A stretch of DNA of 64,000 nt. Origin: Winogradskyella algicola (GTDB lineage: Bacteria > Bacteroidota > Bacteroidia > Flavobacteriales > Flavobacteriaceae). The stretch lies in NCBI RefSeq assembly GCF_005869935.1, contig NZ_SZQF01000001.1, forward strand, positions 744,001-808,000, in the 5' to 3' direction. The position numbers and the translations under genes were made by a program. Below are positions 34,152-44,100 of this stretch, one piece after another. How positions within the stretch are numbered: the stretch's first letter is position 1; each line of letters begins with the position of its first letter. Under the pieces are notes generated by a model. It worked only from the letters and a program-made list of their open reading frames with translations. It did not search any database and was not told the origin of the DNA.

Positions 34152-34847
34152 TTATTGAAGTTTTTCTGTGGCAATAGGTAACAATCGTTGTACAAACAAA
34201 GAATATGCAAGTTCAGAAGGATGAAGCTGGTCTTGTGCTACCAAATCTGGGTTATTTAACCCTTCTCTTGTAATATCTGTAATGTTTACAAAGCTAATAT
34301 CGTTAGCCAAACAATAGTTTTCTGCAAAGCTATTATACTGGTCAATCTCTTCTGATGTTGTTGCCGAAAACCCAAAACCTTGCCCAAATGGAGTAAACGC
34401 ATAATCTGGTATAGAAACTACAATAACTTTACTTGCATCTCCTTGCGCTAATGCTATTGCTCTATTCGCTAAAATTGGAAATTCTTCCTCGTACAGTGAG
34501 AATGGCCTATTTTGATATTGGTTATTCACACCAATGAGCAAGGTCACTAAATTAAAGGTGTTTGGTGGATTTTCATTTTCAATTGCATTTATTAGGCTTG
34601 TAGTTGTCCATCCAGTCTGCGCTATAACTTGCAGATTGAACGTGTCCTCTACCGGAAAATTAGAGATTAAACTATCTTTCAATTGTTCAGGAAAACGACA
34701 GGTTTCGCATACGCTTTGCCCAATAGTATAACTGTCACCTAGCGATAAAATAGAATAGGCTTGAGGTAATCTTGGTAAAACATCATCATTAGAGTTGCAG
34801 CCAAGTACACTAAGAATTAAACATATGTAAATTATCAACTTCTTCAT
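34152..34847 (-). CDS. SGNH/GDSL hydrolase lipoprotein
   Basis: From the ATG at 34847 (MKKLIIYICLILSVLGC) the protein has 231 residues with a lipobox cysteine near residue 17, so it is likely a periplasmic or outer-membrane lipoprotein. Block I SLGDSYTIGQ holds the catalytic serine, block III is LIGVNNQ, and DQLHPSELAY carries the Asp/His pair. It should be an esterase or acylhydrolase; the substrate is unknown. A TTG start three codons upstream is less likely. Confidence 0.88.
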   Translation of the reverse strand: MKKLIIYICLILSVLGCNSNDDVLPRLPQAYSILSLGDSYTIGQSVCETCRFPEQLKDSLISNFPVEDTFNLQVIAQTGWTTTSLINAIENENPPNTFNLVTLLIGVNNQYQNRPFSLYEEEFPILANRAIALAQGDASKVIVVSIPDYAFTPFGQGFGFSATTSEEIDQYNSFAENYCLANDISFVNITDITREGLNNPDLVAQDQLHPSELAYSLFVQRLLPIATEKLQ

Positions 34848-34974
34848 ATAAATCAATGACCTTGAAGCAAGCCTGCGAATTATTAATAAGAAACAAATTC
34901 AGATTTTGTAGCGCAAGAATTGAATCATTCAAATCTCGATTATCGAGTAAAGATACGGCATTCTTAAAAATTAA

Positions 34975-35004
34975 AAATGCTTCCCCAAAAAAGAGAAGCA
35001 TTTT
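34975..35004 (-). terminator. terminator of the acyl-CoA dehydrogenase gene
   Basis: Stem AAAATGCTTC/GAAGCATTTT with an 11-base loop, just downstream of the stop at 35028 on the minus strand and followed by a T-rich stretch. Confidence 0.75.
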
Positions 35005-35027
35005 AATATTTAGAATATAGTATTCTT

Positions 35028-36206
35028 TTATTTAAAAGCGTTTAAGCCAGTAATATCTAAACCTGTAATTAGTAAATGGATATCGTGTGTGCCTTCGTAA
35101 GTAATTACACTTTCTAAGTTCATAGAATGACGCATTATACTATATTCACCAGTAATTCCCATACCACCAAGCATTTGTCTGGCTTCGCGAGCAATGTTTA
35201 TAGCCATTTCTACATTGTTACGTTTTGCCATAGAGATTTGAGCTGATGTAGCTTTATCTTCATTACGCAACACACCTAATCTCCAAGTTAATAATTGTGC
35301 TTTTGTAATTTCGGTAATCATTTCGGCTAACTTCTTTTGTTGTAACTGAAACTGACCAATTGGCTTACCGAATTGAATACGCTCTTTACTATATCTCAAA
35401 GCCGTATCATAACAGTCCATAGCTGCTCCAATCGCTCCCCAAGCAATACCATAACGTGCAGAATCTAAGCAACCAAGTGGAGCGCCTAAACCAGATTTGT
35501 TTGGCAGTAAATTTTCTTTAGGAACTTTAACGTTATCAAAGATAAGCTCACCTGTAGCAGAAGCTCTAAGCGACCATTTGTTATGTGTCTCTGGAGTAGA
35601 AAAACCTTCCATACCACGCTCAACAATTAAGCCGTGAATACGTCCTTCTTCATTTTTTGCCCAAACTACAGCTACTTGGCAGAAAGGAGCATTAGAGATC
35701 CACATTTTAGCACCATTTAAAAGGTAGTGATCTCCCATATCTTTATAATTGGTCGTCATGCCACCTGGATTACTTCCGTGATCTGGTTCAGTTAAACCGA
35801 AAGAACCCATCCACTCACCAGAAGCTAATTTTGGCAAGTATTTTTGACGTTGTTCTTCTGTACCATATTTCCAAATAGGATACATTACTAAAGACGACTG
35901 CACGGATGCTGTACTACGTACTCCGGAATCTCCACGTTCTATTTCTTGCATGATTAAACCGTAAGAAATCTGGTCTAATCCTGCTCCACCATATTCTTCA
36001 GGAATGTATGGTCCGAAAGCACCAATTTCTGCTAACCCACCAATAATAGATTTTGGAAATTCTGCTTTTTGAGCAGCCTCTTCAATTATTGGAGAAACAT
36101 CTCGTTTTACCCATTCTCTGGCTGCATCACGAACCAATTTGTGTTCTTCAGTAAGTAATTCGTCTAAGTTATAATAGTCAGGAGCTTCAAATAAATCTGG
36201 TTTCAT
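35028..36206 (-). CDS. glutaryl-CoA dehydrogenase-like acyl-CoA dehydrogenase
   Basis: A 392-residue FAD enzyme that would oxidise and decarboxylate glutaryl-CoA to crotonyl-CoA in lysine and tryptophan degradation. The catalytic base is E371 in TYEGTHDIH, placed as in glutaryl-CoA dehydrogenases. The FAD-binding FGLTEPDHGSNPGGM and RIQFGKPIGQFQ segments are intact. Assignment within the acyl-CoA dehydrogenase superfamily rests on the overall pattern near EGTHDIH and ARYGIAWGAIGAAMDCY. It is monocistronic with its own terminator. Confidence 0.88.
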   Translation of the reverse strand: MKPDLFEAPDYYNLDELLTEEHKLVRDAAREWVKRDVSPIIEEAAQKAEFPKSIIGGLAEIGAFGPYIPEEYGGAGLDQISYGLIMQEIERGDSGVRSTASVQSSLVMYPIWKYGTEEQRQKYLPKLASGEWMGSFGLTEPDHGSNPGGMTTNYKDMGDHYLLNGAKMWISNAPFCQVAVVWAKNEEGRIHGLIVERGMEGFSTPETHNKWSLRASATGELIFDNVKVPKENLLPNKSGLGAPLGCLDSARYGIAWGAIGAAMDCYDTALRYSKERIQFGKPIGQFQLQQKKLAEMITEITKAQLLTWRLGVLRNEDKATSAQISMAKRNNVEMAINIAREARQMLGGMGITGEYSIMRHSMNLESVITYEGTHDIHLLITGLDITGLNAFK

Positions 36207-36317
36207 TCTGATTATGATATTTATAACTTCTAATCTTGAAGATTTATCAAAATAGAAGCTGTTATTTTATAAGTTTCACAAAAGTAACGAAATCGATTTC
36301 ATTGCCCAACAGAAGCG

Positions 36318-37031
36318 TTACATTTTCAAATAAAAATCTTTTGTTAGATTGATGTAATCTTTAGTGTAGTTATGACGTTCATTTTCAATAATTAATTCTG
36401 AAGTTTCAGTTTCTTTTTCAGTATAACTAAATTCAATTAAGCTACGTTTTACATCAGCATCTGGATTCCCTTTAACATGAAGTATACGCACAGGAAAAAG
36501 GCCAATAGTATTGGCTAAAGCTATAAAATCCTTTTCCTCTTTTCTGGGAATAACTATTGAAAACAAACCATCTTCAGTAAGTAAATGTGCTACAGCGTAA
36601 ATAATATGTTTAAAAGGCATGGAATCATTAAAACGAGCTAAATCTCTGGATTTATTTTCGGTTTTATAATCTTCGGAATAAAAAGGAGGGTTGCAAATAA
36701 TTAAATCGAAAGCATCTTCAACTTCCTCAACAAACTCTAAAAGCGAAGCATGGTAGCAAAACAAGCGGTCGTTCCAAGGCGAATTCTCGAAGTTTTCGGA
36801 GCATTGTTCATAAGCATCATCATCAATTTCTATCGCTTCAATTTGCTCGGCATGACTTCTTTGAGCTATCATAAGGCTCAGAATGCCTGTGCCAGAACCA
36901 ATGTCTAAAACACTAAAGGGATTATGTTTTACAGAAGTCCATGCACCTAATAAAACTCCATCTGTGCCAATTTTCATAGCACAGCGATCTTGTTTTACTG
37001 TAAACTGTTTGAATTTAAAAGGCTTTTCCAT
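36318..37031 (-). CDS. trmN6: tRNA1(Val) (adenine(37)-N6)-methyltransferase
   Basis: A 237-residue SAM-dependent N6-adenine methyltransferase of the YfiC/TrmN6 group. Motif I is LDIGSGTGILSLMIA and the N6-adenine catalytic motif is NPPFYS in IICNPPFYSEDY. The N-terminus FKFKQFTVKQDRCAMKIGTDGVLLG is characteristic of the family. It follows rimM on the minus strand after 31 bases, and a palindromic repeat fills most of that gap. Confidence 0.92.
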   Translation of the reverse strand: MEKPFKFKQFTVKQDRCAMKIGTDGVLLGAWTSVKHNPFSVLDIGSGTGILSLMIAQRSHAEQIEAIEIDDDAYEQCSENFENSPWNDRLFCYHASLLEFVEEVEDAFDLIICNPPFYSEDYKTENKSRDLARFNDSMPFKHIIYAVAHLLTEDGLFSIVIPRKEEKDFIALANTIGLFPVRILHVKGNPDADVKRSLIEFSYTEKETETSELIIENERHNYTKDYINLTKDFYLKM

Positions 37032-37040
37032 AAGAGTGAA

Positions 37041-37075
37041 AGTCCTTCCCTTTGAGAAGGATTTAGGATGGGCTT
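37041..37075 (-). repeat. CCTTC-GAAGG element at the rimM 3' end
   Basis: On the plus strand AGTCCTTCCCTTTGAGAAGG is followed by ATTTAGGATGGGCTT, a variant of the element in leuS and hemW. The stem CCTTC/GAAGG keeps pairing despite base changes. It supplies the last codons and stop of rimM. Confidence 0.7.
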
Positions 37076-37596
37076 GTATAAAGTTCTATTAACCCCTCAG
37101 GAGTTTCAACTTCTATGGTTTTGTTTGGTTTATCTACTTTAATTATAAACTCATCATTCATAGGTATTAAAATTTCAATACCATTTCTGTCAATTTCAAA
37201 TAGTGCTTGGGCTGTAGTATCATTAATAGCTTTTATAATTCCAACAGTGCCAAAATTGCTGTCTGTGATAGTAAAACCTATAACTTCGTGGTAATAGAAT
37301 TTATCTCCTTCTAGTTTTGGTAGTAAGTCTAAGGGTAAGTAGAGCTCAGATTTTATTAAAGCTTCAGCATCAGCTTCGGTATCGATATCTTCAAACTTTA
37401 ATCTAAGTAAATCAGATTTGTGTAATTGCGAAGATTCGATAAAAAACGGTACAAGATTTCCTCTAAGATCCATAAAAACGGCATCAATATTTTCATAAAG
37501 ATCGGGTTCATCTGTGTCTAGTTTAGCTAAAAGTTCTCCTTTATAGCTGTACTTTTTTACAATTTTTCCTAAGTAAAAACAATCTTCTTTTTTCAT
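37063..37596 (-). CDS. rimM: 16S rRNA processing protein RimM
   Basis: A 177-residue ribosome maturation factor that binds S19 and assists 30S head assembly. The N-terminal domain opens CFYLGKIVKKYSYKGELLAKLD; the PRC-barrel C-terminal half contains KFYYHEVIGFTI. It sits downstream of rpsP, the classical rpsP-rimM order. The normal end 'PEGLIxLY' is followed here by TSPS, encoded by a palindromic repeat that also provides the stop codon, so the gene has been extended by a few residues. Confidence 0.94.
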   Translation of the reverse strand: MKKEDCFYLGKIVKKYSYKGELLAKLDTDEPDLYENIDAVFMDLRGNLVPFFIESSQLHKSDLLRLKFEDIDTEADAEALIKSELYLPLDLLPKLEGDKFYYHEVIGFTITDSNFGTVGIIKAINDTTAQALFEIDRNGIEILIPMNDEFIIKVDKPNKTIEVETPEGLIELYTSPS

Positions 37597-37704
37597 AACA
37601 AATTAATGATTTATCAACCTGAATTTATTCTATGGTCTATATCATTTAAGTTTTAGATACTGAAACAAGTTCAGCATTATGCAAAAGAAAGTTTTTTGCA
37701 TAAA

Positions 37705-37731
37705 AAACCCTGACGATGAATGTCAGGGTTT
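37705..37731 (-). terminator. terminator between rpsP and rimM
   Basis: Stem AAACCCTGAC/GTCAGGGTTT. On the minus strand it is followed by a T-run, just after the rpsP stop at 37753. It may be partial, letting some transcription reach rimM. Confidence 0.8.
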
Positions 37732-37752
37732 AAAAGTATAAAAATAAATTTT

Positions 37753-38253
37753 TTACTCTTCTTCGTTAGAAGCAGTTGTCTCTTCAGCAACTTCTTCTTC
37801 AACTACAGGAGCATTTGCTGCGATACGAGCTTCGTTTACAGCTTTCTCTGCTTCAAGTGCTTTAGCTTTAGCATCGGCATCTGCTTTAGATAAACCATCA
37901 GCTTTAGCTTGTACTTTTGCTGCTTTTTCTTCTAACCAAGCGTTGAATTTAGCTTCCGCTTGTTCTTCAGTTAAAGCACCTTTTTTAACACCACCTGCTA
38001 AATGCTTTTTTAATAAAGCACCTTTGTAAGATAAAATAGCTTTAGCAGTATCAGTTGGTTGTGCACCATTTTCTAACCACTTTACAGCACCATCTACGTC
38101 AAGGTCTATTGTTGCAGGATTTGTGTTTGGATTGTAAGCACCTAATTTTTCTAGGTATTTACCATCTCTTTTAGCGCGAGAATCCGCTGCTACGATCCAG
38201 TAATAAGGTTTTCCTTTCTTACCGTGTCTTTGTAATCTAATTTTTACAGGCAT
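37753..38253 (-). CDS. rpsP: 30S ribosomal protein S16 with long C-terminal extension
   Basis: The first 80 or so residues ([37 protein letters not shown]) are canonical S16, a component of the 30S body. The protein continues to 166 residues with an alanine-, lysine- and glutamate-rich tail (about 90-166) of predicted helical, low-complexity character. Such tails are usual in Bacteroidota S16. It is first in the rpsP-rimM-trmN6 series and has a promoter-like TATCTTTG at 38300-38307. Confidence 0.97.
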   Translation of the reverse strand: MPVKIRLQRHGKKGKPYYWIVAADSRAKRDGKYLEKLGAYNPNTNPATIDLDVDGAVKWLENGAQPTDTAKAILSYKGALLKKHLAGGVKKGALTEEQAEAKFNAWLEEKAAKVQAKADGLSKADADAKAKALEAEKAVNEARIAANAPVVEEEVAEETTASNEEE

Positions 38254-38299
38254 AATAATTAATTAGTGAGGTTCTCGACCTCCGTTATTAATGAGGGCG

Positions 38300-38307
38300 C
38301 AAAGATA
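38300..38307 (-). promoter_or_regulatory. putative -7 box of rpsP
   Basis: TATCTTTG on the minus strand followed by CG, 46 bases before the rpsP start. The leader between 38254 and 38299 contains GGTTCTCGACC-like sequence but no recognised ribosomal-protein binding site. Confidence 0.5.
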
Positions 38308-38467
38308 ATACAATTTTTTAATTTTTAAGCTTTTTAGCCATTTTAACTAAAAGATTATCACTTTAAACAAAAGTGCTGTCGGAGAGTAAGTCTAGTATAA
38401 AAAAATATTATACTTTTGGAATTCTTGTTTCGTTATATTTGAAACAAAGATTAATTACCGCTCAATA

Positions 38468-39730
38468 ATGAAAAAATTAATTGTCTTATCTCTTATCTTA
38501 TTATCAGTATTTAGCTGTGGCGATGAAGTTGAATTTAACTCACCAGCATTTCAGGGTTCTTTAGATGGAACATCTTGGAGAGCAAAAGCTTTCTCAGCGA
38601 GTATTGATGAAAATGGATTCCTAACACTTTACGGTACAAATAATATTGAAACATTAGAGTTGATAATACCTACAGTTGCAGTTGGTGTTTACGTCTTTGG
38701 GGATGTAAATACAATAGAAGCACGTTTTACAGCTGCAGATGGTACTATTTACTCAACAAATAATAATCCTAGACCTAACGATGATCCGCCTTCTTACCCA
38801 GAGTATGGAGAAATAAGATTAAATGAAATTGACAATAATACATTTACAGGTACATTTAGGTTTACTGCTTTTAACGAGACAGCGACACAATCAATTAATT
38901 TCACAGGATTAACGGGTGAAATAGGTTTGGATCCTGTAACAGGACAAAATGGGCCAATTTATGGAGGTGTATTTTATAGAGTGCCTTTAATTTCTGGAAC
39001 AATTCCCGCAGATCCTATAACGTGTACAGATACAGAAATGGCAGCAGAAACAGCTCTGAATGCATATGAAATGGCTCAGCAAGTTAATGAAGATGGATTT
39101 GTAAGTAGCACCGAATTCGAAACGGCATGTAATGCTTATGAACAAGCCTTAATGACTCAGCGTGACTATTGTGGTGATTTAGATGGTTCTATTCAGCAAA
39201 TGATTGAGGATTTAGGAAATTGTCAAATAAGCTGTGAAATAGCAACTAATAACCGTAACGAAGCTGAAGTACAGTATAATACTGCAACCATGGGTGAATT
39301 TGCTGAGAAATGTGCGCAGTATCAAGTTTACTTACAAGAACAGATTAATTTTTGTGGAGATGAAGATGGTGCAATTCAGGCTGAAATTGATAGTTTGGAT
39401 TGTGGTGACGATGATGAAGATGGCGTACCTAATGTTTTTGAAGATTTTAATGGCGATGGTGATTTAACCAACGACGACACAGATATGGATGGTATAGCAA
39501 ATTACTTAGATGACGACGATGATGGTGATAGTGTGCCAACATCTTTAGAGTTGCAATTAGATGGTAATGGTAATCTTACAGATACTGATGGAGATGGTGA
39601 TGCAGATTATTTAGATACAGACGATGATGGTGATGGTATACTAACCATAAACGAAGACGCCAACATGGATGGAGACCCAACTAATGATGATGCAGATGGA
39701 GATGGTGTGCCAGATTATCTACAGTTATAA
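38468..39730 (+). CDS. lipoprotein with DUF6252-like domain and acidic TSP3-like repeats
   Basis: A 420-residue exported lipoprotein with signal peptide ending SVFSC. Residues about 25-175 resemble the DUF6252-type beta domain common in flavobacterial lipoproteins. The middle (about 185-310) has two related blocks, each with paired cysteines and a '[10 protein letters not shown]' or '[10 protein letters not shown]' stretch. The C-terminal 100 residues are aspartate-rich repeats ([30 protein letters not shown]), resembling thrombospondin type 3 calcium-binding repeats. Function unknown; probably calcium-stabilised and surface-located. It has its own terminator at 39751-39786. Confidence 0.85.
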   Translation: MKKLIVLSLILLSVFSCGDEVEFNSPAFQGSLDGTSWRAKAFSASIDENGFLTLYGTNNIETLELIIPTVAVGVYVFGDVNTIEARFTAADGTIYSTNNNPRPNDDPPSYPEYGEIRLNEIDNNTFTGTFRFTAFNETATQSINFTGLTGEIGLDPVTGQNGPIYGGVFYRVPLISGTIPADPITCTDTEMAAETALNAYEMAQQVNEDGFVSSTEFETACNAYEQALMTQRDYCGDLDGSIQQMIEDLGNCQISCEIATNNRNEAEVQYNTATMGEFAEKCAQYQVYLQEQINFCGDEDGAIQAEIDSLDCGDDDEDGVPNVFEDFNGDGDLTNDDTDMDGIANYLDDDDDGDSVPTSLELQLDGNGNLTDTDGDGDADYLDTDDDGDGILTINEDANMDGDPTNDDADGDGVPDYLQL

Positions 39731-39750
39731 AAAAGCTAAAAGTAAAATTA

Positions 39751-39786
39751 AAAGCGCTATTTGAAATTTTCAAATAGCGCTTTTTT
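39751..39786 (+). terminator. strong bidirectional terminator
   Basis: Long perfect stem AAAGCGCTATTTGAAA with its complement TTTCAAATAGCGC, followed by TTTTTT. It ends the lipoprotein transcript. Confidence 0.9.
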
Positions 39787-39910
39787 GTTAAAGGCTGTTA
39801 AAGACTATTAAATGGTGTTAAATAACTTGACTTCATGGTGTATGAATGTTATACTATAAGTGCAGATGTGAAACAATACGCATCTATAAAGAACTTATTG
39901 AAATTAAAAA

Positions 39911-40375
39911 ATGATTAAAGATATTATGAAGTACGAAAAAATAGTTTCAGACAAGTTAAATGAATTATTAGTAAAAAATTATGACGCCGAAAAAGGTTAC
40001 ATTAATGCTATGCAAGAAGTAGACAACGTTAGTGTTAAAAACTTCTTTAAAAACAGAGCGGAAGAACGCTCCAAATTTGCACGCCAATTGAGAACAGAAA
40101 TTTTGACTTATGGTGAAATACCAGAAGATTCGGGAAGCTTAAAAGGAATAATGCATAGAAATTGGATGAGTTTAAAAGCCACCTTCTCTTCCAATAATGA
40201 AGAGACCATTTTAAATGAAGCCTTAAGAGGTGAAAAGGCCAGTTTAGAAGAATATAATGAGTTGCTAAGCGACAACAATTTTCCATCAAGGTTAATAGAG
40301 CTGTTACGCGAACAAAGAAACGCGATAGAAGCAGCTATCAACTCAGTAAAACTTTATGAAGAAGTCTTATCATAA
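39911..40375 (+). CDS. PA2169-family four-helix-bundle protein (paralogue 1)
   Basis: A 154-residue helical protein of the PA2169/DUF2383 group, ferritin-like in fold. The signature KNFFKNRAEERSKFARQLRTE and HRNWMSLKATFSSNNEETIL are present. Function is unknown; homologues are often stress-induced. Start may be the ATG at 39911 or the one five codons later (MKYEKIVSDK). A paralogue of similar length follows 137 bases downstream after a terminator, so the two are separately controlled. Confidence 0.85.
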   Translation: MIKDIMKYEKIVSDKLNELLVKNYDAEKGYINAMQEVDNVSVKNFFKNRAEERSKFARQLRTEILTYGEIPEDSGSLKGIMHRNWMSLKATFSSNNEETILNEALRGEKASLEEYNELLSDNNFPSRLIELLREQRNAIEAAINSVKLYEEVLS

Positions 40376-40399
40376 TATCTTAAGTTAGATTAAGACCCT

Positions 40400-40424
40400 A
40401 AAAGCCATGATTTTCATGGCTTTT
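40400..40424 (+). terminator. terminator of PA2169 paralogue 1
   Basis: Stem AAAAGCCATGA with its complement TCATGGCTTTT, followed by a T-rich stretch. Confidence 0.8.
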
Positions 40425-40512
40425 ATTTTAAAAATTACTGGACTAAACAACTCTAGTAGATGCAAAATCAGTAGGCATCAAATTAACTACTGTAAACAAA
40501 ACACAAAACATA

Positions 40513-40962
40513 ATGAACAATACCAAAGAAAGATCAAATAAATTAAACGAACTTATAGAAAAGAATATGAACGCCAAGGATAGTTACGAAAAGGCTATTG
40601 AAAAGGTTGACAGCGCTGACATAAAAAACTTTTTTAAATCTAGAGCAGAAGAACGCGCAAGATTTGTGAAGGAGCTACGAAGCGAAGTTTGGGAAAATAA
40701 AGATATACCTGAAAATTCAGGTAATATTAAAGGAGAACTTCATCAAAATTGGATGTCTCTTAAATCGCTTTTTTCATCAAACGATGAAGAAGCTATGCTG
40801 CAAGAAACTGTAAGAATAGAAAAAACAAGTTTAAAGGAATATAATGAAGTTATTTCTGGACATGCAATGCCTTCACCTCTAATCAATACTCTTAAAAATC
40901 AAAAAAGTGCCATAGAGACAGCCATAAGAAGTGCTGAAAATTTTGAAAACATAGTTTCGTAA
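40513..40962 (+). CDS. PA2169-family four-helix-bundle protein (paralogue 2)
   Basis: A 149-residue paralogue of the preceding gene: IKNFFKSRAEERARFVKELRSE and HQNWMSLKSLFSSNDEEAML align directly. By eye roughly half the residues are identical, so the duplication is not recent. It has its own leader and a terminator at 40983-41012. Role unknown; a storage or stress function is only inferred from family reports. Confidence 0.85.
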   Translation: MNNTKERSNKLNELIEKNMNAKDSYEKAIEKVDSADIKNFFKSRAEERARFVKELRSEVWENKDIPENSGNIKGELHQNWMSLKSLFSSNDEEAMLQETVRIEKTSLKEYNEVISGHAMPSPLINTLKNQKSAIETAIRSAENFENIVS

Positions 40963-40982
40963 ATACGATAAATTGTTAAGCA

Positions 40983-41012
40983 AAAAGCCATGCAAAATGC
41001 ATGGTTTTTTTA
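40983..41012 (+). terminator. terminator of PA2169 paralogue 2
   Basis: Stem CCATGC/GCATGG extended by A/T pairing, with a run of seven Ts. Similar stem sequence to the terminator of paralogue 1, consistent with duplication of gene plus terminator. Confidence 0.85.
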
Positions 41013-41124
41013 TGTTTAAAACTCTTAACAACTTCCGTTAAAGTAAGTCGATATTCTATGTAATTTTAAGGGCTATTTTTACGACAAATTCATACTCTTT
41101 TTCAAGGTCTAAAACAGGTAACTT

Positions 41125-44100
41125 ATGTACTTAATCTTCGATACTGAAACCACAGGTTTACCAAAGCGGTGGGATGCACCAATAACAGATACAGATAACT
41201 GGCCAAGATGTATTCAGATAGCATGGCAGTTGCATGATGCTATGGGTAATTGCATAGATCATCAAGATTATTTGGTTAAGCCAGATGGTTTTAATATTCC
41301 GTATGATGCTGAGAAAATTCATGGTATTTCTACAGAGTTGGCAGAAGAACAAGGTATTTCTCTTGCCGAAGTTTTAGAAAAATTCAATGCTGTTTTAGAG
41401 AAAACTAAATTTGTGGTTGGTCAGAATGTTGGGTTTGATCTCAACATTATGGGAGCCGAATTTGTTAGGGAAGGTGTCGCAAACCAACTACAAGAATTAC
41501 CAGTATTAGATACCTGTACAGAGCATACGGCCGAGTTGTGTAAAATTCCTGGCGGTAGAGGTGGAAAGTTTAAACTGCCAACCTTAACAGAGTTACACGA
41601 GTTTTTATTCAACCAACCATTTGCCGAAGCGCATAATGCAACTGCCGATGTTGAAGCTACGACACGTTGTTTTTTAGAATTAGTAAGGCGAAAAGAATAC
41701 ACTAAAGAACAGTTAGACGTTCAACCAGATTATTTTGAGAAATTTTCTGAAGCCAATCCGCAACCAATTCAGCTAATTGGGCTAAAACACCTTAATCTTA
41801 AACGCGAAAGCGCTAAGATGAATGCAAGGCTTCAAAAGAAGCAGTCTCAAGATACTCCGACACACACAAACAAAGAAGCTATTGCAAAATTGGCTAATGC
41901 AGCGTTTGTGCATTTGCATAACCACTCTCAGTTTTCAATTTTACAATCTACCATCAGTATTGGTGATTTAGTAGCGGCAGCGGCAAAAGAAAATATGCCT
42001 GCTGTTGCGCTAACAGATCACGGAAATATGATGGGAGCCTTTCACTTTGTTCAAGCAGTTTCTAATCATAACAAGTCTGTAAAAGCAAAGCATAAAGAGG
42101 CTGAAGAAAATGGTGAAGAAAAGAAAGGGAAACTAATAAAACCTATTATCGGTTGTGAGTTTTTTGTTTGCGAAGATCATACCGATAAAACCCGAAAAGA
42201 TAACGGTTACCAAATTGTTCTTTTAGCAAAGAATAAAAAAGGCTATCACAATTTGGCAAAGCTGTCTTCTGCAGCTTTTACGGACGGATTTTACTATGTG
42301 CCAAGAATTGATAAAAAACTAATAGAGCAATATAAAGAAGACCTTATTTGCTTAACAGGAAATCTTTATGGTGAGGTGCCAAGCAAGGTGCTGAATATTG
42401 GTGAAAATCAAGCTGAAGAAGCCTTAATCTGGTGGAAGGACACCTTTGGAGATGATTTGTATATCGAGTTGATGCGTCATAATCAGGAAGATGAAAATCG
42501 TGTTAATCAAGTACTTATTCAATTTGCTCAAAAGCACGATGTAAAGCTAATTGCTACAAATAATACTTACTACGTAGAACAAGAAAACGCCAATGCACAC
42601 GATATTTTATTGTGTGTAAAAGATGGTGAAAAACAAGCCACACCAATAGGTCGTGGTCGTGGTTATCGTTACGGATTACCAAATCAAGAATATTACTTTA
42701 AGTCAACTGAAGAGATGAAAGCGCTCTTTAGAGACATTCCTGAGGCTATTGTGAACATTCAAGAAGTGGTTGATAAAATTGAACCGTTTGAATTGGCTCG
42801 TGATGTATTACTTCCTGCTTTTGATATACCAGATGAATTCAAACATCAAGAGGATGAAGTAGATAATGGTAAGCGCGGAGAAAATGCCTATTTAAGACAC
42901 TTAACATACGAAGGTGCTAAAAAGCGCTACGGTGAGATTACGCCAGAAATAGCAGAACGCCTCGATTTTGAGTTGAGCGTTATTGAAAATACAGGATATC
43001 CTGGTTACTTCCTTATTGTAGAGGATTTTATTCGCGAAGCCCGAAAAATGGATGTATCCGTTGGTCCTGGTCGTGGTTCGGCAGCAGGTTCGGTAGTAGC
43101 ATACTGTTTGTGGATTACCAACATAGATCCAATAAAGTACGATCTGCTTTTTGAGCGTTTCTTAAATCCAGATCGTGTGAGTATGCCAGATATCGATATC
43201 GATTTTGATGATGAAGGTCGTGGTCGCGTTATGCAATACGTTATCGATAAATATGGAGCTAATCAGGTGGCACAGATCATCACTTATGGTACAATGGCTG
43301 CTAAATCTTCAATTAGAGATACGGCACGTGTGTTGGATTTGCCATTAAATGAAGCGGATCATATTGCTAAACTAATTCCGAATATGTCCAAACTCGGAAA
43401 GATATTTGGTAAGAGCGAAAAAGAATTAGCAAGCAAGTTTAGAGCTGAAGAATTAGAAAAAGTCAATCAACTATTAAATATCTCAGACGGTTCAGATTTA
43501 CAGGCAGAAACGGTAAACCAGGCAAGAGTTTTAGAAGGCTCTGTAAGAAATACTGGCATTCATGCTTGTGGTGTTATCATTACACCAGATGATATTACCA
43601 ATTATGTTCCGGTTTCGGTAGCCAAAGACTCAGATTTATACGTTACGCAGTTTGATAACTCTGTTGTAGAAAGTGCTGGATTACTGAAGATGGATTTCTT
43701 GGGATTAAAGACCTTAACTTTAATTAAAGATACGGTTAAGATTGTAAAGGCACGACACGGTATTGAACTCGATCCTGAAAACTTTCCGTTAGATGATGAA
43801 GAAACCTATGCGTTGTTCCAAAGAGGTGAAACGGTTGGGATTTTTCAGTATGAATCGCCAGGAATGCAAAAGCATATGAAGCATCTTAAGCCAACAGTTT
43901 TTGATGACCTCATTGCAATGAACGCCTTGTATCGTCCTGGACCTATGGAATATATTCCAAGTTTTATTAATAGAAAACATGGTAAAGAAGAGATTATCTA
44001 CGATTTACCTCAAATGGAAGAATACCTCAAGGAAACTTATGGGATTACGGTTTATCAAGAGCAAGTAATGTTATTGTCCCAGAAACTGGCTGATTTTACC

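Noticed and set aside
34810-35001. 63-codon minus-strand frame before the SGNH gene
   Set aside because: It runs through the terminator hairpin at 34975-35004 and overlaps the start of the lipoprotein gene in another frame.
38254-38299. Ribosomal-protein autoregulatory leader before rpsP
   Set aside because: The leader is too short and lacks a recognisable structure.
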